A stretch of DNA of 64,000 nt from Toxotes chatareus. Taxonomy: Eukaryota; Chordata; Actinopteri; Toxotidae. The notes below the pieces were generated by a model that was not told the DNA's origin, did no database searches, and worked only from the letters and a program-made list of their open reading frames with translations. The stretch lies in the NCBI GenBank assembly GCA_016801885.1, contig CM028882.1:22027047-22091046 (forward strand), written 5' to 3'. Both the position numbers and the translations under genes were made by a program. Of the stretch, positions 47,501-62,500 are shown piece by piece. How positions within the stretch are numbered: the first letter of the stretch is position 1; each line of letters begins with the position of its first letter.

Positions 47501-50500
47501 CGATTTTGGCGCCTTACTATACTATGGCGTTTTTTATGACATTTTGTTTTTTTTGAAAATACTATGAGCGTTTTTATTTTGACAAAAATTTTTTTGACTT
47601 TTTTGCCGATTTTGGCGCTATACTATACTATAGCGTTTTTTATGACATTTTGAGGTCAAAAATTTTTTTGACTTTTTTGGCGATTTTGGCACGCCTTACT
47701 ATACTATGGCGTTTTTTATGACATTTTGAGGTCAAAAAAATTTTTTTGACTTTTTTGGCGATTTTTGGCCTTACTATACTATAGCGTTTTTTATGACATT
47801 TTGAGGTCAAAAAAATTTTTTTGACTTTTTTGGCGATTTTGGCGCCTTACTATACTATGGCGTTTTTTATGACATTTTGAGGTCAAAAAAATTTTTTGAC
47901 TTTTTTTTGGCGATTTTGGCATATACTATACTATAGCGTTTTTATGACATTTGAGGTCAAAAAATTTTTTTGACTTTTTTGGCGATTTTGACGCCTTACT
48001 ATACTATGCGCTTTTTATGACATTTTGAGGTCAAAAAAAATTTTTGACTTTTTGGCCGAAAACAGCGCCTTACTATACTATAGCGTTTTTTATGACATTT
48101 TGAGGTCAAAAATTTTTTGACTTTTTTTGGCCGATTTTGGCCTTACTATACTATGGCGTTTTTTATGACATTTTGAGGTCAAAAAATTTTTGACTTTTTG
48201 GTCGATTTTGGCCTTACTATACTATAGCGTTTTTATGACATTACTATACTATGGCGTTTTTATGACATTTTGAGGTCAAAAACTATTTTTTTTGACATTT
48301 TTTGGTCAAAAATTTTTGACTTTTTGGCGATTTGACATATACTATACTATAGCGTTTTTTTATGACATTTTGAGGTCAAAAAATTTTTTGACTTTTTTGG
48401 CCGATTTTTGCCTTACTATACTATGGCGTTTTTTATGACATTTTGAGGTCAAAAAAAATTTTTTTGACTTTTTTGGCGAAAAAAGCGCCTTACTATACTA
48501 TAGCGTTTTTTATGACATTTTGAGGTCAAAATTTTTTTGACTTTTTGGCGAATTTTTGAAAAAAAACGCCTTACTATACTATGGCGTTTTTTATGACATT
48601 TTGAGGTCAAAAATTTTTTTGACTTTTTTTGACGCCTTACTATACTATTTTTTTTGCGCCTTACTATACTATGGCGTTTTTTTATGACATTTTGAGGTCA
48701 AAAAAATTTTTTGACTTTTTGGCGATTTTGGCGCCTTACTATACTATGGCGTTTTTTATTTTGAGGTCAAAAAATTTTTTTTGACTTTTTGGCGATTATA
48801 GCTTACTTTTTATGACGTTTTTATGACATTTGAGGTCAAAAAATTTTTTGACTTTTTTTGGCGAAAAAACGCCTTACTATACTATGGCGTTTTTATGACA
48901 TTTTGAGGTCAAAAAATTTTTTGACTTTTTTTTGCCGATTTTGACGCCATACTATACTATAGCGTTTTTTTATGACATTTGAGGTCAAAAATTTTTTTTT
49001 TTTTTTTGGCGATTTTGACGCCTTACTATACTATAGCGTTTTTTATGACATTTTGAGGTCAAAAATTTTTGACTTTTTTTTGGCGAAAAAACGCCTTACT
49101 ATACTATAGCGTTTTTTATGACATTTTGAGGTCAAAAAATTTTTGACTTTTTTTGGCGATTTTGGCGCCTTACTATACTATAGCGTTTTTTATGACATTT
49201 GAGGTCAAAAATTTTTTGACTTTTTTTGGCGATTTTGGCCTTACTATACTATACGTTTTATATGACATTTTTTATGAAATTTTTTTGAGGTCAAAAAAGC
49301 ATACTACTATTTTTGACGTTTTTTTTTTTGAGGTCAAAAATTTTTTTTGACTTTTTGGCGATTTTTGGCGCTATACTATACTATGGCGTTTTTTATGACA
49401 TTTTGAGGTCAAAAAATTTTTTTGTTTTTTTTTTTTGGTCGATTTTGCGATTTGGCCTATACTATGGCGTTTTTTATGACATTTTGAGGTCAAAAAATTT
49501 TTTGACTTTTTTTTGGCCGATTTTGGCCGCTATATACTATACTATAGCGTTTTTTATGACATTTGAGGTCAAAAATTTTTTGACTTTTTTTGGCCGATTT
49601 TGACGCCTTACTATACTATGGCGTTTTTTTATGACATTTTGAGGTCAAAAAATTTTTTGACTTTTTTGGCGAAAAGCGCCTTACTATACTATAGCGTTTT
49701 TTATGACATTTTGAGGTCAAAAATTTTTTGACTTTTTTTTTGGCGATACTACTTACTAACGCCTTACTATACTATGGCGTTTTTTATGACATTTTGAGGT
49801 AAAAAAAAATTTTTTTGACTTTTTTGACATTTTGGTCAAAAATTTTTTTTACTATACTATAGCGCGTTTTTTATGACATTTTGAGGTCAAAAAATTTTTT
49901 GACTTTTTTGGCGATTTTGCGCCTTACTATACTATGGCGTTTTTATGACATTTTGAGGTCAAAAAAATTTTTTGACTTTTTTGGCGATTTTGACGCCTTA
50001 CTATACTATGGCGTTTTTTATGACATTTTGAGGTCAAAAAATTTTTTGACTTTTTTTGGCCGAACGCCATACTACTACTATGGCGTTTTTTATGACATTT
50101 GAGGTCAAAAATTTTTTGACTTTTTTTGGCGAAAAAAGCGCCTTACTATACTATGGCGTTTTTTATGACATTTTGAGGTCAAAAAATTTTTTTGACTTTT
50201 TTTGGCGAAAAAAACGCCTTACTATACTATGGCGTTTTTTATGACATTTTGAGGTCAAAAAAATTTTTTGACTTTTTTGGCGATTTTGGCGCCTTACTAT
50301 ACTATGGCGTTTTTTTATGACATTTTGAGGTCAAAAAAATTTTTTTGACTTTTTTGGCGATTTGGCGCCTATACTATACTATATGCATTTTTTTTATGAC
50401 ATTTTGAGAAAAAAAAAAATTTTTTGACTTTTTTGGCGAAAAATTTTGACGCCTTACTATACTATGACGTTTTTTATGACATTTTGAGGTCAAAAATTTT

Positions 50501-53500
50501 TTTGACTTTTTTTGGCGAAAAAAACGCCTTACTATACTATAGCGTTTTTTATGACATTTTGAGGTCAAAAATTTTTTGACTTTTTTGGCGATTTTTGGCC
50601 TTACTATACTATGGCGTTTTTTATGACATTTTGAGGTCAAAAAATTTTTTTTTGACTTTTTTGGCGATTTTGCGTTTTTATGCCTTACTATACTATGGCG
50701 TTTTTTATGACATTTGAGGTCAAAAAATTTTTTTGACTTTTTTGGCGAAAAAGCCTATACTATACTATAGCGTTTTTTTATGACATTTTGAGGTCAAAAA
50801 ATTTTTGACTTTTTTTTTTGGCGATTTTGCGCCTACTACTATACTATAGCGTTTTTTATGACATTTGAGGTCAAAAAATTTTTGACTTTTTTTTGGCCGA
50901 TTTTGACGCCTTACTATACTATGGCGTTTTTTATGACATTTTGAGGTCAAAAAATTTTTTGACTTTTTTGCCGATTTTTTTGCCTTACTATACTATGGCG
51001 TTTTTTTATGACATTTTGAGGTCAAAAAAATTTTTGACTTTTTTTGGCGATTTTTGCGCCTTACTACTATACTATGGCGTTTTTTATGACATTTTGAGGT
51101 CAAAATTTTTTTTGACTTTTTTGGCGAAAAAACGCCTTACTATACTATAGCGTTTTTTATGACATTTTGAGGTCAAAAAATTTTTTTTGACTTTTTTGGC
51201 GATTTGAGCGCCTTACTACTATGGCGTTTTTTATGACATTTTGAGGTCAAAAAATTTTTTGACTTTTTGGCCGATTTTGGCGCTATACTATACTATAGCG
51301 TTTTTTTATGACATTTTGAGGTCAAAAATTTTTTTTTGACTTTTTTTGGAAAAAAAACTTATACTATACTATACTATATGCATTTTTTTATGACATTTTG
51401 AGGTAAACTATGGCGTTTTTTTTGACTTTTTGGCCGAAAAACGCCTTACTATACTATAGCGTTTTTTATGACATTTTGAGGTCAAAAATTTTTTGACTTT
51501 TTTGGCGATTTTGAGCGCCTTACTATACTATGGCGTTTTTTATGACATTTTGAGGTCAAAAATTTTTTTGACTTTTTTGGCCGAAAAAACGCCATTACTA
51601 TACTATAGCGTTTTTATGACATTTTGAGGTCAAAAATTTTTTTGACTTTTTTGGATTTTGGCGATTTTGGCGCCTATACTATACTATAGCTATGGCGTTT
51701 TTATGACATTTGAGGTCAAAAAAATTTTTTTGACTTTTTTGGCGAAAAAAACGCCTTACTATACTATAGCGTTTTTATGACATTTTGAGGTCAAAAAATT
51801 TTTGACTTTTTTGGCGATTTTGGCGCCTTACTATACTATGGCGTTTTTTATGACATTTTGAGGTCAAAAATTTTTTTGACTTTTTTGGCGAAAAAAACGC
51901 CTTACTATACTATGGCGTTTTTTATGACATTTTGAGGTCAAAAATTTTTTGACTTTTTTGGCCGATTTTGGCTTACTATACTATAGCGTTTTTTATGACA
52001 TTTTGAGGTCAAAAAATTTTTTGACTTTTTGGCCGAAAAACGCCTTACTATACTATGAGCGTTTTTTATGACATTTGAGGTCAAAAATTTTTTGACTTTT
52101 TTGGCGATTTTGCCACGCCTTACTATACTATGGCGTTTTTTATGACATTTTGAGGTCAAAAAAAATTTTTGACTTTTTGGCGGCTTACTAACTAAAACGT
52201 TTTATACTATACTATGGCGTTTTTTTTATGACATTTTGAGGTCAAAAAATTTTTTGACTTTTTTGGCCGATTTTGGCGCCTTACTATACTATGCGTTTTT
52301 ATGACATTTTGAGGTCAAAAAATTTTTGACTTTTTTGGCAAAAAATTTTGACTTTTTTACTATACTATACTATGAGCGTTTTTTATGACATTTTGAGGTC
52401 AAAATTTTTTTGACTTTTTTGGGCAGCGCCTTACTATACTATGGCGTTTTTTATGACATTTTGAGGTCAAAAAATTTTTTTGACTTTTTTTGGCGAAAAA
52501 CACGCCTTACTATACTATAGCGTTTTTATGACATTTTGAGGTCAAAAAATTTTTTTGACTTTTTTGCCGATTTTGACGCCTTACTATACTATGGCGTTTT
52601 TATGACATTTTGAGGTCAAAAATTTTTTGACTTTTTTGGCGAAAAAAAGCCTTACTATACTATGCGTTTTTTATGACATTTTGAGGTCAAAAATTTTTTG
52701 ACTTTTTGGCCGATTTTGGCGCCTTACTATACTATGCGTTTTTTTATGACATTTTGAGGTCAAAAAAATTTTTGACTTTTTTTGGCGAATTTTGGCGCCT
52801 TACTATACTATGGCGTTTTTTATGACATTTTGAGGTCAAAAAATTTTTTGACTTTTTGGCGATTTTGGCCTTACTATACTATAGCGTTTTTTTATGACAT
52901 TTTGAGGTCAAAAAAATTTTTTTTTGACTTTTTGGACATTTTGAGGCAAAAATTTTTACTTTTACTATACTATAGCATTACTATTTTTATGACATTTTGA
53001 GGTCAAAAAAATTTTTTGACTTTTTTTGCCGATTTTGACGCCTATACTATACTATAGCGTTTTTTATGACATTTTGAGGTCAAAAAATTTTTTTTTTGAC
53101 TTTTTTTGCGAAAAAAAAGCCTTACTATACTATAGCGTTTTTTATGACATTTGAGGTCAAAAAAATTTTTGACTTTTTTGGCCGATTTTGACGCCTTTCT
53201 ACTATACTATAGCGTTTTTTATGACATTTTGAGGTCAAAAATTTTTTGACTTTTTTTGCCGATTTTGACGCCTATACTATACTATGACGTTTTTTATGAC
53301 ATTTGAGGTCAAAAAATTTTTTGACTTTTTGGCCGATTTTGGCGCCTTACTATACTATAGCGTTTTTTATGACATTTTGAGGTCAAAAAATTTTTTGACT
53401 TTTTTTGCCGAAAAAAACGCCTTACTATACTATGCGTTTTTATGACATTTTGAGGTCAAAAATTTTTTGACTTTTTTTTGGCGATTTTGGCGCCTTACTA

Positions 53501-56500
53501 TACTATGGCGTTTTTTTTATGACATTTTGAGGTCAAAAAATTTTTGACTTTTTTGGTCCGATTTTGACGCCTATACTATACTATGAGCGTTTTTATGACA
53601 TTTTGAGGTCAAAAATTTTTTGACTTTTTTGGCGAAAAAACGCCTTACTATACTATGACGTTTTTTATGACATTTTGAGGTCAAAAAATTTTTGACTTTT
53701 TGGCGAATTTTGGCCTTACTATACTATAGCGTTTTTTATGACATTTTGAGGTCAAAAAATTTTTTGACTTTTTTGGCCGATTTTGACGCCTTACTATACT
53801 ATAGCGTTTTTTATGACATTTTGAGGTCAAAAAAAAATTTTTTGACTTTTTTGGCCAAAAACGCCTTACTATACTATGGCGTTTTTTATGACATTTTGAG
53901 GTCAAAAATTTTTTGACTTTTTTGGCCGATTTTGACGCCTTACTATACTATGGCGTTTTTTTATGACATTTTGAGGTCAAAAATTTTTTTGACTTTTTTT
54001 TGCCGAAAAAACGCCTTACTATACTATGGCGTTTTTATGACATTTTGAGGTCAAAAAAATTTTTGACTTTTTTTGGCCGAAAAAACGCTATACTATACTA
54101 TGGCGTTTTTTATGACATTTTGAGGTCAAAAATTTTTTTGACTTTTTTTGGCGAAAAAACGCCTTACTATACTATGGCGTTTTTTTATGACATTTTGAGG
54201 TCAAAAAAATTTTTTTGACTTTTTTGGCCGATTTTGACGCCTTACTATACTATGACGTTTTTTATGACATTTTGAGGTCAAAAATTTTTTGACTTTTTTG
54301 GCGAAAAAAACGCCTTACTATACTATAGCGTTTTTTATGACATTTTGAGGTCAAAAAATTTTTGACTTTTTTTTGGCCGATTTTGACGCCTTACTATACT
54401 ATGGCGTTTTTTATGACATTTTGAGGTCAAAAATTTTTTTGACTTTTTGACTTTTTTGCGCCTTACTATACTATAAAGCGTTTTTATGACATTTTGAGGT
54501 CAAAAAATTTTTTTTGACTTTTTTCCAGGTCAAAGTTACTATACTATAGCGTTTTTATGACATTTGAGGTCAAAAAAATTTTTTGACTTTTTGCTTTCGT
54601 TTTTTTATTTATACTATACTATCAGCAGTTCATGACGGTCTATCTGTCCGCTTGACTTTTCTGACCAAGAAAGTGGAGTAAGACCCAGGTTTTTGACTTT
54701 TTTTGGGTGACCACCAAATATACTTGAACAGTACTGGTTTTTTATGACATTTTTGGTCAGTCAAAAATTTTTGACTTTTTTTTTTGGTCTTTTGACCTTT
54801 TTTTTGACTTTTGTGAACTATACGCCTATACTATACTATACGCGTTTTTATGACATTTGAGTCAAAAAATTTTTTGACTTTTTTTGGCCGATTTTGACGC
54901 CTTACTATACTATGACGTTTTTTATGACATTTTGAGGTCAAAAAATTTTTGACTTTTTTTGGCCGAAAAAACGCCTTACTATACTATGACGTTTTTTATG
55001 ACATTTTGAGGTCAAAAATTTTTGACTTTTTTTGGCGAAAAAAGAAACGCCTTACTATACTATGACGTTTTTTTATGACATTTTGAGGTCAAAAATTTTT
55101 TGACTTTTTTGGCCGATTTTGACGCCTTTACTATACTATGGCGTTTTTTTTATGACATTTTGAGGTCAAAATTTTTTTGACTTTTTTGGCCGATTTTGAC
55201 GCCTTACTATACTATGACGTTTTTTATGACATTTGAGGTCAAAAATTTTTGACTTTTTGGCGAAAAAAACGCCTTACTATACTATGAGCGTTTTTTATGA
55301 CATTTTGAGGTCAAAAAATTTTTGACTTTTTTGGCCGATTTTGGCGCCTTACTATACTATGAGCGTTTTTTATGACATTTTGAGGTCAAAAATTTTTTGA
55401 CTTTTTTGGACATTTTGAGGATTTTGACTCTTTACTATACTATGACGTTTTTTATGACATTTTGAGGTCAAAAAATTTTTTGACTTTTTTGGCCGATTTT
55501 GACGCCTTTACTATATATGACGTTTTTTATGACATTTGAGGTCAAAAATTTTTTGACTTTTTGGCCGAAAAAAAAACCTTACTATACTATGACGTTTTTT
55601 ATGACATTTTGAGGTCAAAAATTTTTTGACTTTTTTTGGCCGATTTTGACGCCTTACTATACTATGACGTTTTTTATGACATTTTGAGGTCAAAAATTTT
55701 TGACTTTTTTGGCGAAAAAGCACGCTTTACTATACTATAGCGTTTTTATGACATTTTGAGGTCAAAAAATTTTTTTGACTTTTTTGGCCGATTTTGACGC
55801 CTTACTATACTACAGCGTTTTTTATGACATTTGAGGTCAAAAAATTTTTTTGACTTTTTTTGGCCGATTTTGACGCCTTACTATACTATGACGTTTTTAT
55901 GACATTTTGAGGTCAAAAAATTTTGACTTTTTGGCCGAAAAAAACGCCTTACTATACTATGGCGTTTTTTTATGACATTTTGAGGTCAAAAATTTTGACT
56001 TTTTTGGCCGATTTGGACGCCTTACTATACTATGGCGTTTTTTATGACATTTTGAGGTCAAAAATTTTGACTTTTTTGGCCGATTTTGACGCTCCTTACT
56101 ATACTATGGCGTTTTTATGACATTTTGAGGTCAAAAAATTTTTTGACTTTTTTTGGCGATTTTGGCGCCTATACTATACTATGACGTTTTTTATGACATT
56201 TTGAGGTCAAAAAAATTTTTTGACTTTTTTTGGCCGAAAAAAACGCCTTACTATACTATGACGTTTTTTATGACATTTTGAGGTCAAAAAATTTTTTGAC
56301 TTTTTTTGGCCGATTTTGACGCCTTACTATACTATGACGTTTTTTATGACATTTTGAGGTCAAAAATTTTTTTTGACTTTTTTTTGGCCGATTTTGACGC
56401 CTTACTATACTATGACGTTTTTTATGACATTTTGAGGTCAAAAATTTTTGACTTTTTGGCGAAAAAACGCCTTTACTATACTATGACGTTTTTTATGACA

Positions 56501-59500
56501 TTTTGAAGTCAAAAAATTTTTTGACTTTTTTTGGCCGAAAAAAACGCCTTACTATACTATGACGTTTTTTATGACATTTTGAGGTCAAAAAAAATGTTGA
56601 CTTTTTTTGGCCGAAAAAAATGCCTTACTATACTATGACGTTTTTTATGACATTTTGAGGTCAAAAATTTTTTGACTTTTTTGGCCGATTTTGACGCTTT
56701 TTTACTATACTATGACGTTTTTTTGATGACATTTTGAGGTCAAAAAATTTTTGACTTTTTTTGGCCGAAAAAAACGCCTTACTATACTATAATGTTTTTT
56801 ATGACATTTTGAGGTCAAAATTTTTTTTGACTTTTTTTGGCCGATTTTGACGCCTTACTATACTATGACGTTTTTTATGACATTTTGAGGTCAAAAAATT
56901 TTTTGACTTTTTTTGGCCGATTTGGACGCCTTACTATACTATGACGTTTTTTATGACATTTTGAGGTCAAAAAAATTTTGACTTTTTTTGTCCGATTTTG
57001 ACGCCTCACTATACTATGACGTTTCTTATGAAATTTTGAGGTCAAAAAAAATTTTGACTTTTTTTGGCCGATTTTGATGCCTTACTATACTATGACGTTT
57101 TTTATGACATTTGGAGGTCAAAAAATTTTTTGACTTTTTTTGGCCGATTTTGACGCCTTACTATACTATGATGTTTTTTATGACATTTTGAGGTCAAAAA
57201 ATTTTGACTTTTTTTGGCCGATTTTGACGCCTTACTATACTATGACGTTTTTTATGACATTTTGAGGTCAAAAAAAATTTTGACTTTTTTTGGCCAAAAA
57301 AGACGCCTTACTATATTATGACGTTTTTTATGACATTTTGAGGTCAAAAATTTTTTTGACTCTTTTTGGCCGAAAAAAGCGCCTTACTATACTATGACGT
57401 TTTTTATGACATTTTGAGGTCAAAAATTTTTTTGACTCTTTTTGGCCGATTTTGACGCCTTACTATACTATGACGTTTTTTATGACATTTTGAGGTCAAA
57501 AAAATTTTTGACTTTTTTTGGCCGAGAAAAACGCCTTTACTATACTATGACGCGTTTTTATGACATTTTGAGGTCAAAAATTTTTGATTTTTTTGGCCAA
57601 AAAAGACGCCTTACTATATTATGACGTTTTTTATGACATTTTGAGGTCAAAAATTTTTTGACTTTTTGGCAAAAACCTTTACTATACTATGACGTTTTTT
57701 TATGACATTTTGAGGTCAAAATATTTTTGACATTTTTTGGCCGATTTTGACGCCTTACTATACTATACTATGACGTTTTTTATGACATTTTGAGGTCAAA
57801 AAAATTTTTGACTTTTTTTGGTTAAAAAAACGCCTTTACTATACTATGACGTTTTTTATGACATTTTGAGGTCAAAAAAATTTTGACTTTTTTGGCCGAT
57901 TTTGACGCCTTACTATACTATGACGTTTTTTATGACATTTTGAGGTCAAAAAATTTTTGACTTTTTTGGCCGAAAAAAACGCCTTACTATACTATGACGT
58001 TTTTTATGACATTTTGAGGTCAAAAAAATTTTGACTTTTTTTGGCGAAAAAAAACGCCTTACTATACTATGACGTTTTTTATGACATTTTGAGGTCAAAA
58101 AAATTTTGACTTTTTTTGGCCGATTTTGACGCCTTACTATACTATGACGTTTTTATGACATTTTGAGGTCAAAAAATTTTTTGACTTTTTTGGCCGATTT
58201 TGACGCTTACTATACTATATATGCGCTTTTTTTATGACATTTGAGGTCAAATTTTTTGACTTTTTTTGACTTTTTTGGCCGATTTTGACGCCTTACTATA
58301 CTATGACGTTTTTTATGACATTTTGAGGTCAAAAAATTTTGACTTTTTTTGGCCGATTTTGACGCCTTACTATACTATGACGTTTTTTATGACATTTTGA
58401 GGTCAAAAAAAATTTTGACTTTTTTTTGCCGATTTTGACGCCTTACTATACTATGACGTTTTTTATGAAATTTGAGGTCAAAAATTTTTTTGACTTTTTT
58501 TGGCCGATTTTGACGCCTTACTATACTATGACGTTTTTTATGACATTTGAGGTCAAAAAAATTTCGACTTTTTTTGGCCGATTTTGACGCCTTACTATAC
58601 TATGACGTTTTTTTATGACATTTTGAGGTCAAAAAATTTTTGACTTTTTTTTGCCGATTTTGACGCCTTTACTATACTATGACGTTTTTTATGACATTTT
58701 GAGGTCAAAAAAAATTTTGACTTTTTTGGCCGATTTTGACGCCTCTTACTATACTATGATGACATTTTTTTTATGACATTTTGAGGTCAAAAAATTTTTG
58801 ACTTTTTTGGCCGATTTTGACGCCTTACTATACTATGATGTTTTTTTTATGACATTTTGAGGTCAAAAAATTTTTTGACTTTTTTGGCGAAAAAACGCCT
58901 TACTATACTATACTATGACGTTTTTTATGACATTTTGAGGTCAAAAAATTTTGACTTTTTTTGGCCGATTTTGACGCCTTACTATACTATGACGTTTTTT
59001 TTTATGACATTTTGAGGTCAAAAATTTTTTGACTTTTTTGGCCGATTTTGACGCCTTACTATACTATGACGATTTTTTTATGACATTTTGAGGTCAAAAA
59101 AATTTTTGACTTTTTTTGGCCGATTTTGACGCCTTTACTATACTATGATGTTTTTTTATGACATTTTGAGGTCAAAAAATTTTTTGACTTTTTTTGATAA
59201 AAAAAACGCCTTTTACTATACTATGACGTTTTTATGACATTTTGAGGTCTATGATGTTTTTTAAAAATTTTGAGGTTTGGATTTTGACTTTGGCCGATTT
59301 TGACGCCTTTACTATACTATGACGTTTTTTTTATGACATTTTGAGGTCAAAAAATTTTTTGACTTTTTTTTGGCGATTTAAAAAAACGCCTTACTATACT
59401 ATGACGTTTTTTTATGACATTTTGAGGTCAAAAATTTTTTTGACTTTTTTTTGGCCGATTTTGACGCCTTACTATACTATGACGTTTTTTATGACATTTT

Positions 59501-62500
59501 GAGGTCAAAAATTTTTTGACTTTTTTGGCCGAAAAACGCCTTTACTATACTATGACGTTTTTTATGACATTTTGAGGTCAAAAATTTTTTGACTTTTTTT
59601 TTGCCGAAAAAACGCCTTACTATACTATGACGTTTTTTATGACATTTTGAGGTCAAAAATTTTTTGACTTTTTTTGGCCGATTTTGACGCCTTACTATAC
59701 TATGACGTTTTTTATGACATTTTGAGGTCAAAAAAATTTTGACTTTTTTTGGCCGAAAAAACGCCTTACTATACTATATAGCGTTTTTATGATATTTTGA
59801 GGTCAAAAAAATTTTTGACTTTTTTTGGCCGATTTTGACGCCTTACTATACTATGATGTTTTTTATGACATTTTGAGGTCAAAAATTTTTGACTTTTTTG
59901 GCCGAAAAAAACGCCTTACTATACTATAACGTTTTTTATGACATTTTGAGGTCAAAAAAAATTTTTGACTTTTTTTGGCGATTTTGACGCTTTTACTATA
60001 CTATGACGTTTTTTTTTATGACATTTTGAGGTCAAAAAAATTTTTGACTTTTTTGGCCGAAAAACGCGCTTTACTATACTATGACGTTTTTTTTATGACA
60101 TTTTGAGGTCAAAAAAAAAATTTTGACTTTTTTTTTTTTACTATATTATGACGTTTTTTTATGACATTTTGAGGTCAAAAAATTTTTTGACTCTTTTTGG
60201 CCAAAAAAAGCTTTACTATACTATGACGTTTTTTATGACATTTTGAGGTCAAAAATTTTTTGACTCTTTTTGGCCGATTGACGCCTTACTATACTATGAC
60301 GTTTTTATGACATTTGGAGGTCAAAAAATTTTTGACTTTTTGGCGAAAAAAACGCCTTACTATACTATGACGTTTTTTATGACATTTTGAGGTCAAAAAA
60401 ATTTTTTGATTTTTGGCCAAAAAGACGCCTTACTATATTATGACGTTTTTTTATGACATTTTGAGGTCAAAAATTTTTTGACTTTTTGGCGAAAAAACGC
60501 CTTACTATACTATGACGTTTTTTATGACATTTTGAGGTCAAAAATATTTTTGACATTTTTGGCCGATTGACGCCTTACTACTATACTATGACGTTTTTTA
60601 TGACATTTTGAGGTTAAAATTTTTTGACTTTTTTGGAAAACGCCTCACTATACTATACTATGACGTATTTTATGACATTTTGAGGTCAAAAAAAATTTTG
60701 ACTTTTTTGGCCGATTTTGACGCTTTACTATACTATGACGCGTTTTTATGACATTTTGAGGTCAAAAAATGTTTGACTTTATTGGCAAAAAAAAACGCCT
60801 TACTATACTATGACGTTTTTTATGACATTTCGAGGTTAAAAAATTTTTTGACTTTTTTTGGCCGAAAAAAAAAAACGCCTCACTATACTATGACGTTTTT
60901 TATGACATTTTGAGGTCAAAAAATTTTTTGACTTTTTTTGGCCGATTTTGACGCCTTACTATACTATGACGTTTTTTATGACATTTTGAGGTCAAAAAAA
61001 ATATTGACTTTTTTTGGCCGAAAAAGACGCATTACTATACTATGACGTTTTTTATGACATTTTGAAGTCAAAAAAATTTTTGACTTTTTTTGTCCGATTT
61101 TGACGCCTTACTATACTATGACGTTTTTTATGACATTTTGAGGTAAAAAAAGTTTTTGACTTTTTTTGGCCGAAAAAAACGCCTTACTATATTATGACGT
61201 TTTTTATGACATTTTGAGGTCAAAAAAAATTTTGACTTTTTTTGGCCGAAAAATACACCTTAATATACTATGACGTTTTTAATGACATTTCGAGGTCAAA
61301 AATTTTTTTGACTTTTTTTGGCCGAAAAAAACGCCTTACTATACTATGACGTTTTTTATGACATTTTGAGGCAAACAAAATTTTTGACTTTTTTTGGCCG
61401 AAAAAAACGCCTTACTATACTATGACGTTTTTCATGACATTTTGAGGTCAAAAAAAATGTTGACTTTTTTTGGACGATTTTGACGCTTTACTATACTATG
61501 ACGTTTTTTATGACATTTTTAGGTCAAAAATTTTTTTGACTTTTTTTGGCCGATTTTGACGCCTTACTATACTATGACGTTTTTTATGACATTTTGAGGT
61601 CAAAAAAAATATTGACTTTTTTTGGCCGAAAAAGACGCATTACTATACTATGACGTTTTTTATGACATTTTGAAGTCAAAAAAATTTTTGACTTTTTTTG
61701 TCCGATTTTGACGCCTTACTATACTATGACGGTTTTTTTATGACATTTTGAGGTAAAAAAGTTTTTGACTTTTTGGCGAAAAAACGCATTTACTATATTA
61801 TGACGTTTTTTATGACATTTTGAGGTCAAAAAAAATTTTGACTTTTTTTGGCCGAAAAATACACCTTAATATACTATGACGTTTTTAATGACATTTCGAG
61901 GTCAAAAATTTTTTTGACTTTTTTTGGCCGAAAAAAACGCCTTACTATACTATGACGTTTTTTATGACATTTTGAGGCAAACAAAATTTTTGACTTTTTT
62001 TGGCCGAAAAAAACGCCTTACTATACTATGACGTTTTTCATGACATTTTGAGGTCAAAAAAAATGTTGACTTTTTTTGGACGATTTTGACGCTTTACTAT
62101 ACTATGACGTTTTTTATGACATTTTTAGGTCAAAATTTTTTTGACTTTTTTTGGCCGATTTTGACGCCTTACTATACTATGACGTTTTTTATGACATTTT
62201 GAGGTAAAAAAAAAAAGTTGACTTTTTTTGGCCGATTTTGACGCCTTACTATACTATGGCGTTTTTTATGACATTTTGAGGTCAAAAAAATTTTGACTTT
62301 TCTTGGCCGATTTTGACGCCTTACTATACTATGACGTTTTTTATGACATTTTGAGACGAAACATTTTTTTGAGTTTTTTTTGGCCGATTTTGACGCCTTA
62401 CTATACTATGACGTTTTTTATGAAACTTTGAGGCGAAATTTTTTTTTGACTTTTTTTGGCTGATTTTGACGCCTTACTATACTACGACGTTTTTTATGAC

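Noticed and set aside
35333..59731. Many 60-96-codon ORFs on both strands, such as MTSKCHKKRHSIVRR on the minus strand and FYDILRSKNFLTFFG on the plus strand, resembling a repetitive protein family
   Set aside because: They are translations of the tandem unit, whose length is near a multiple of three. They break whenever a homopolymer changes length, show no start-site or codon signal, and occur on both strands.
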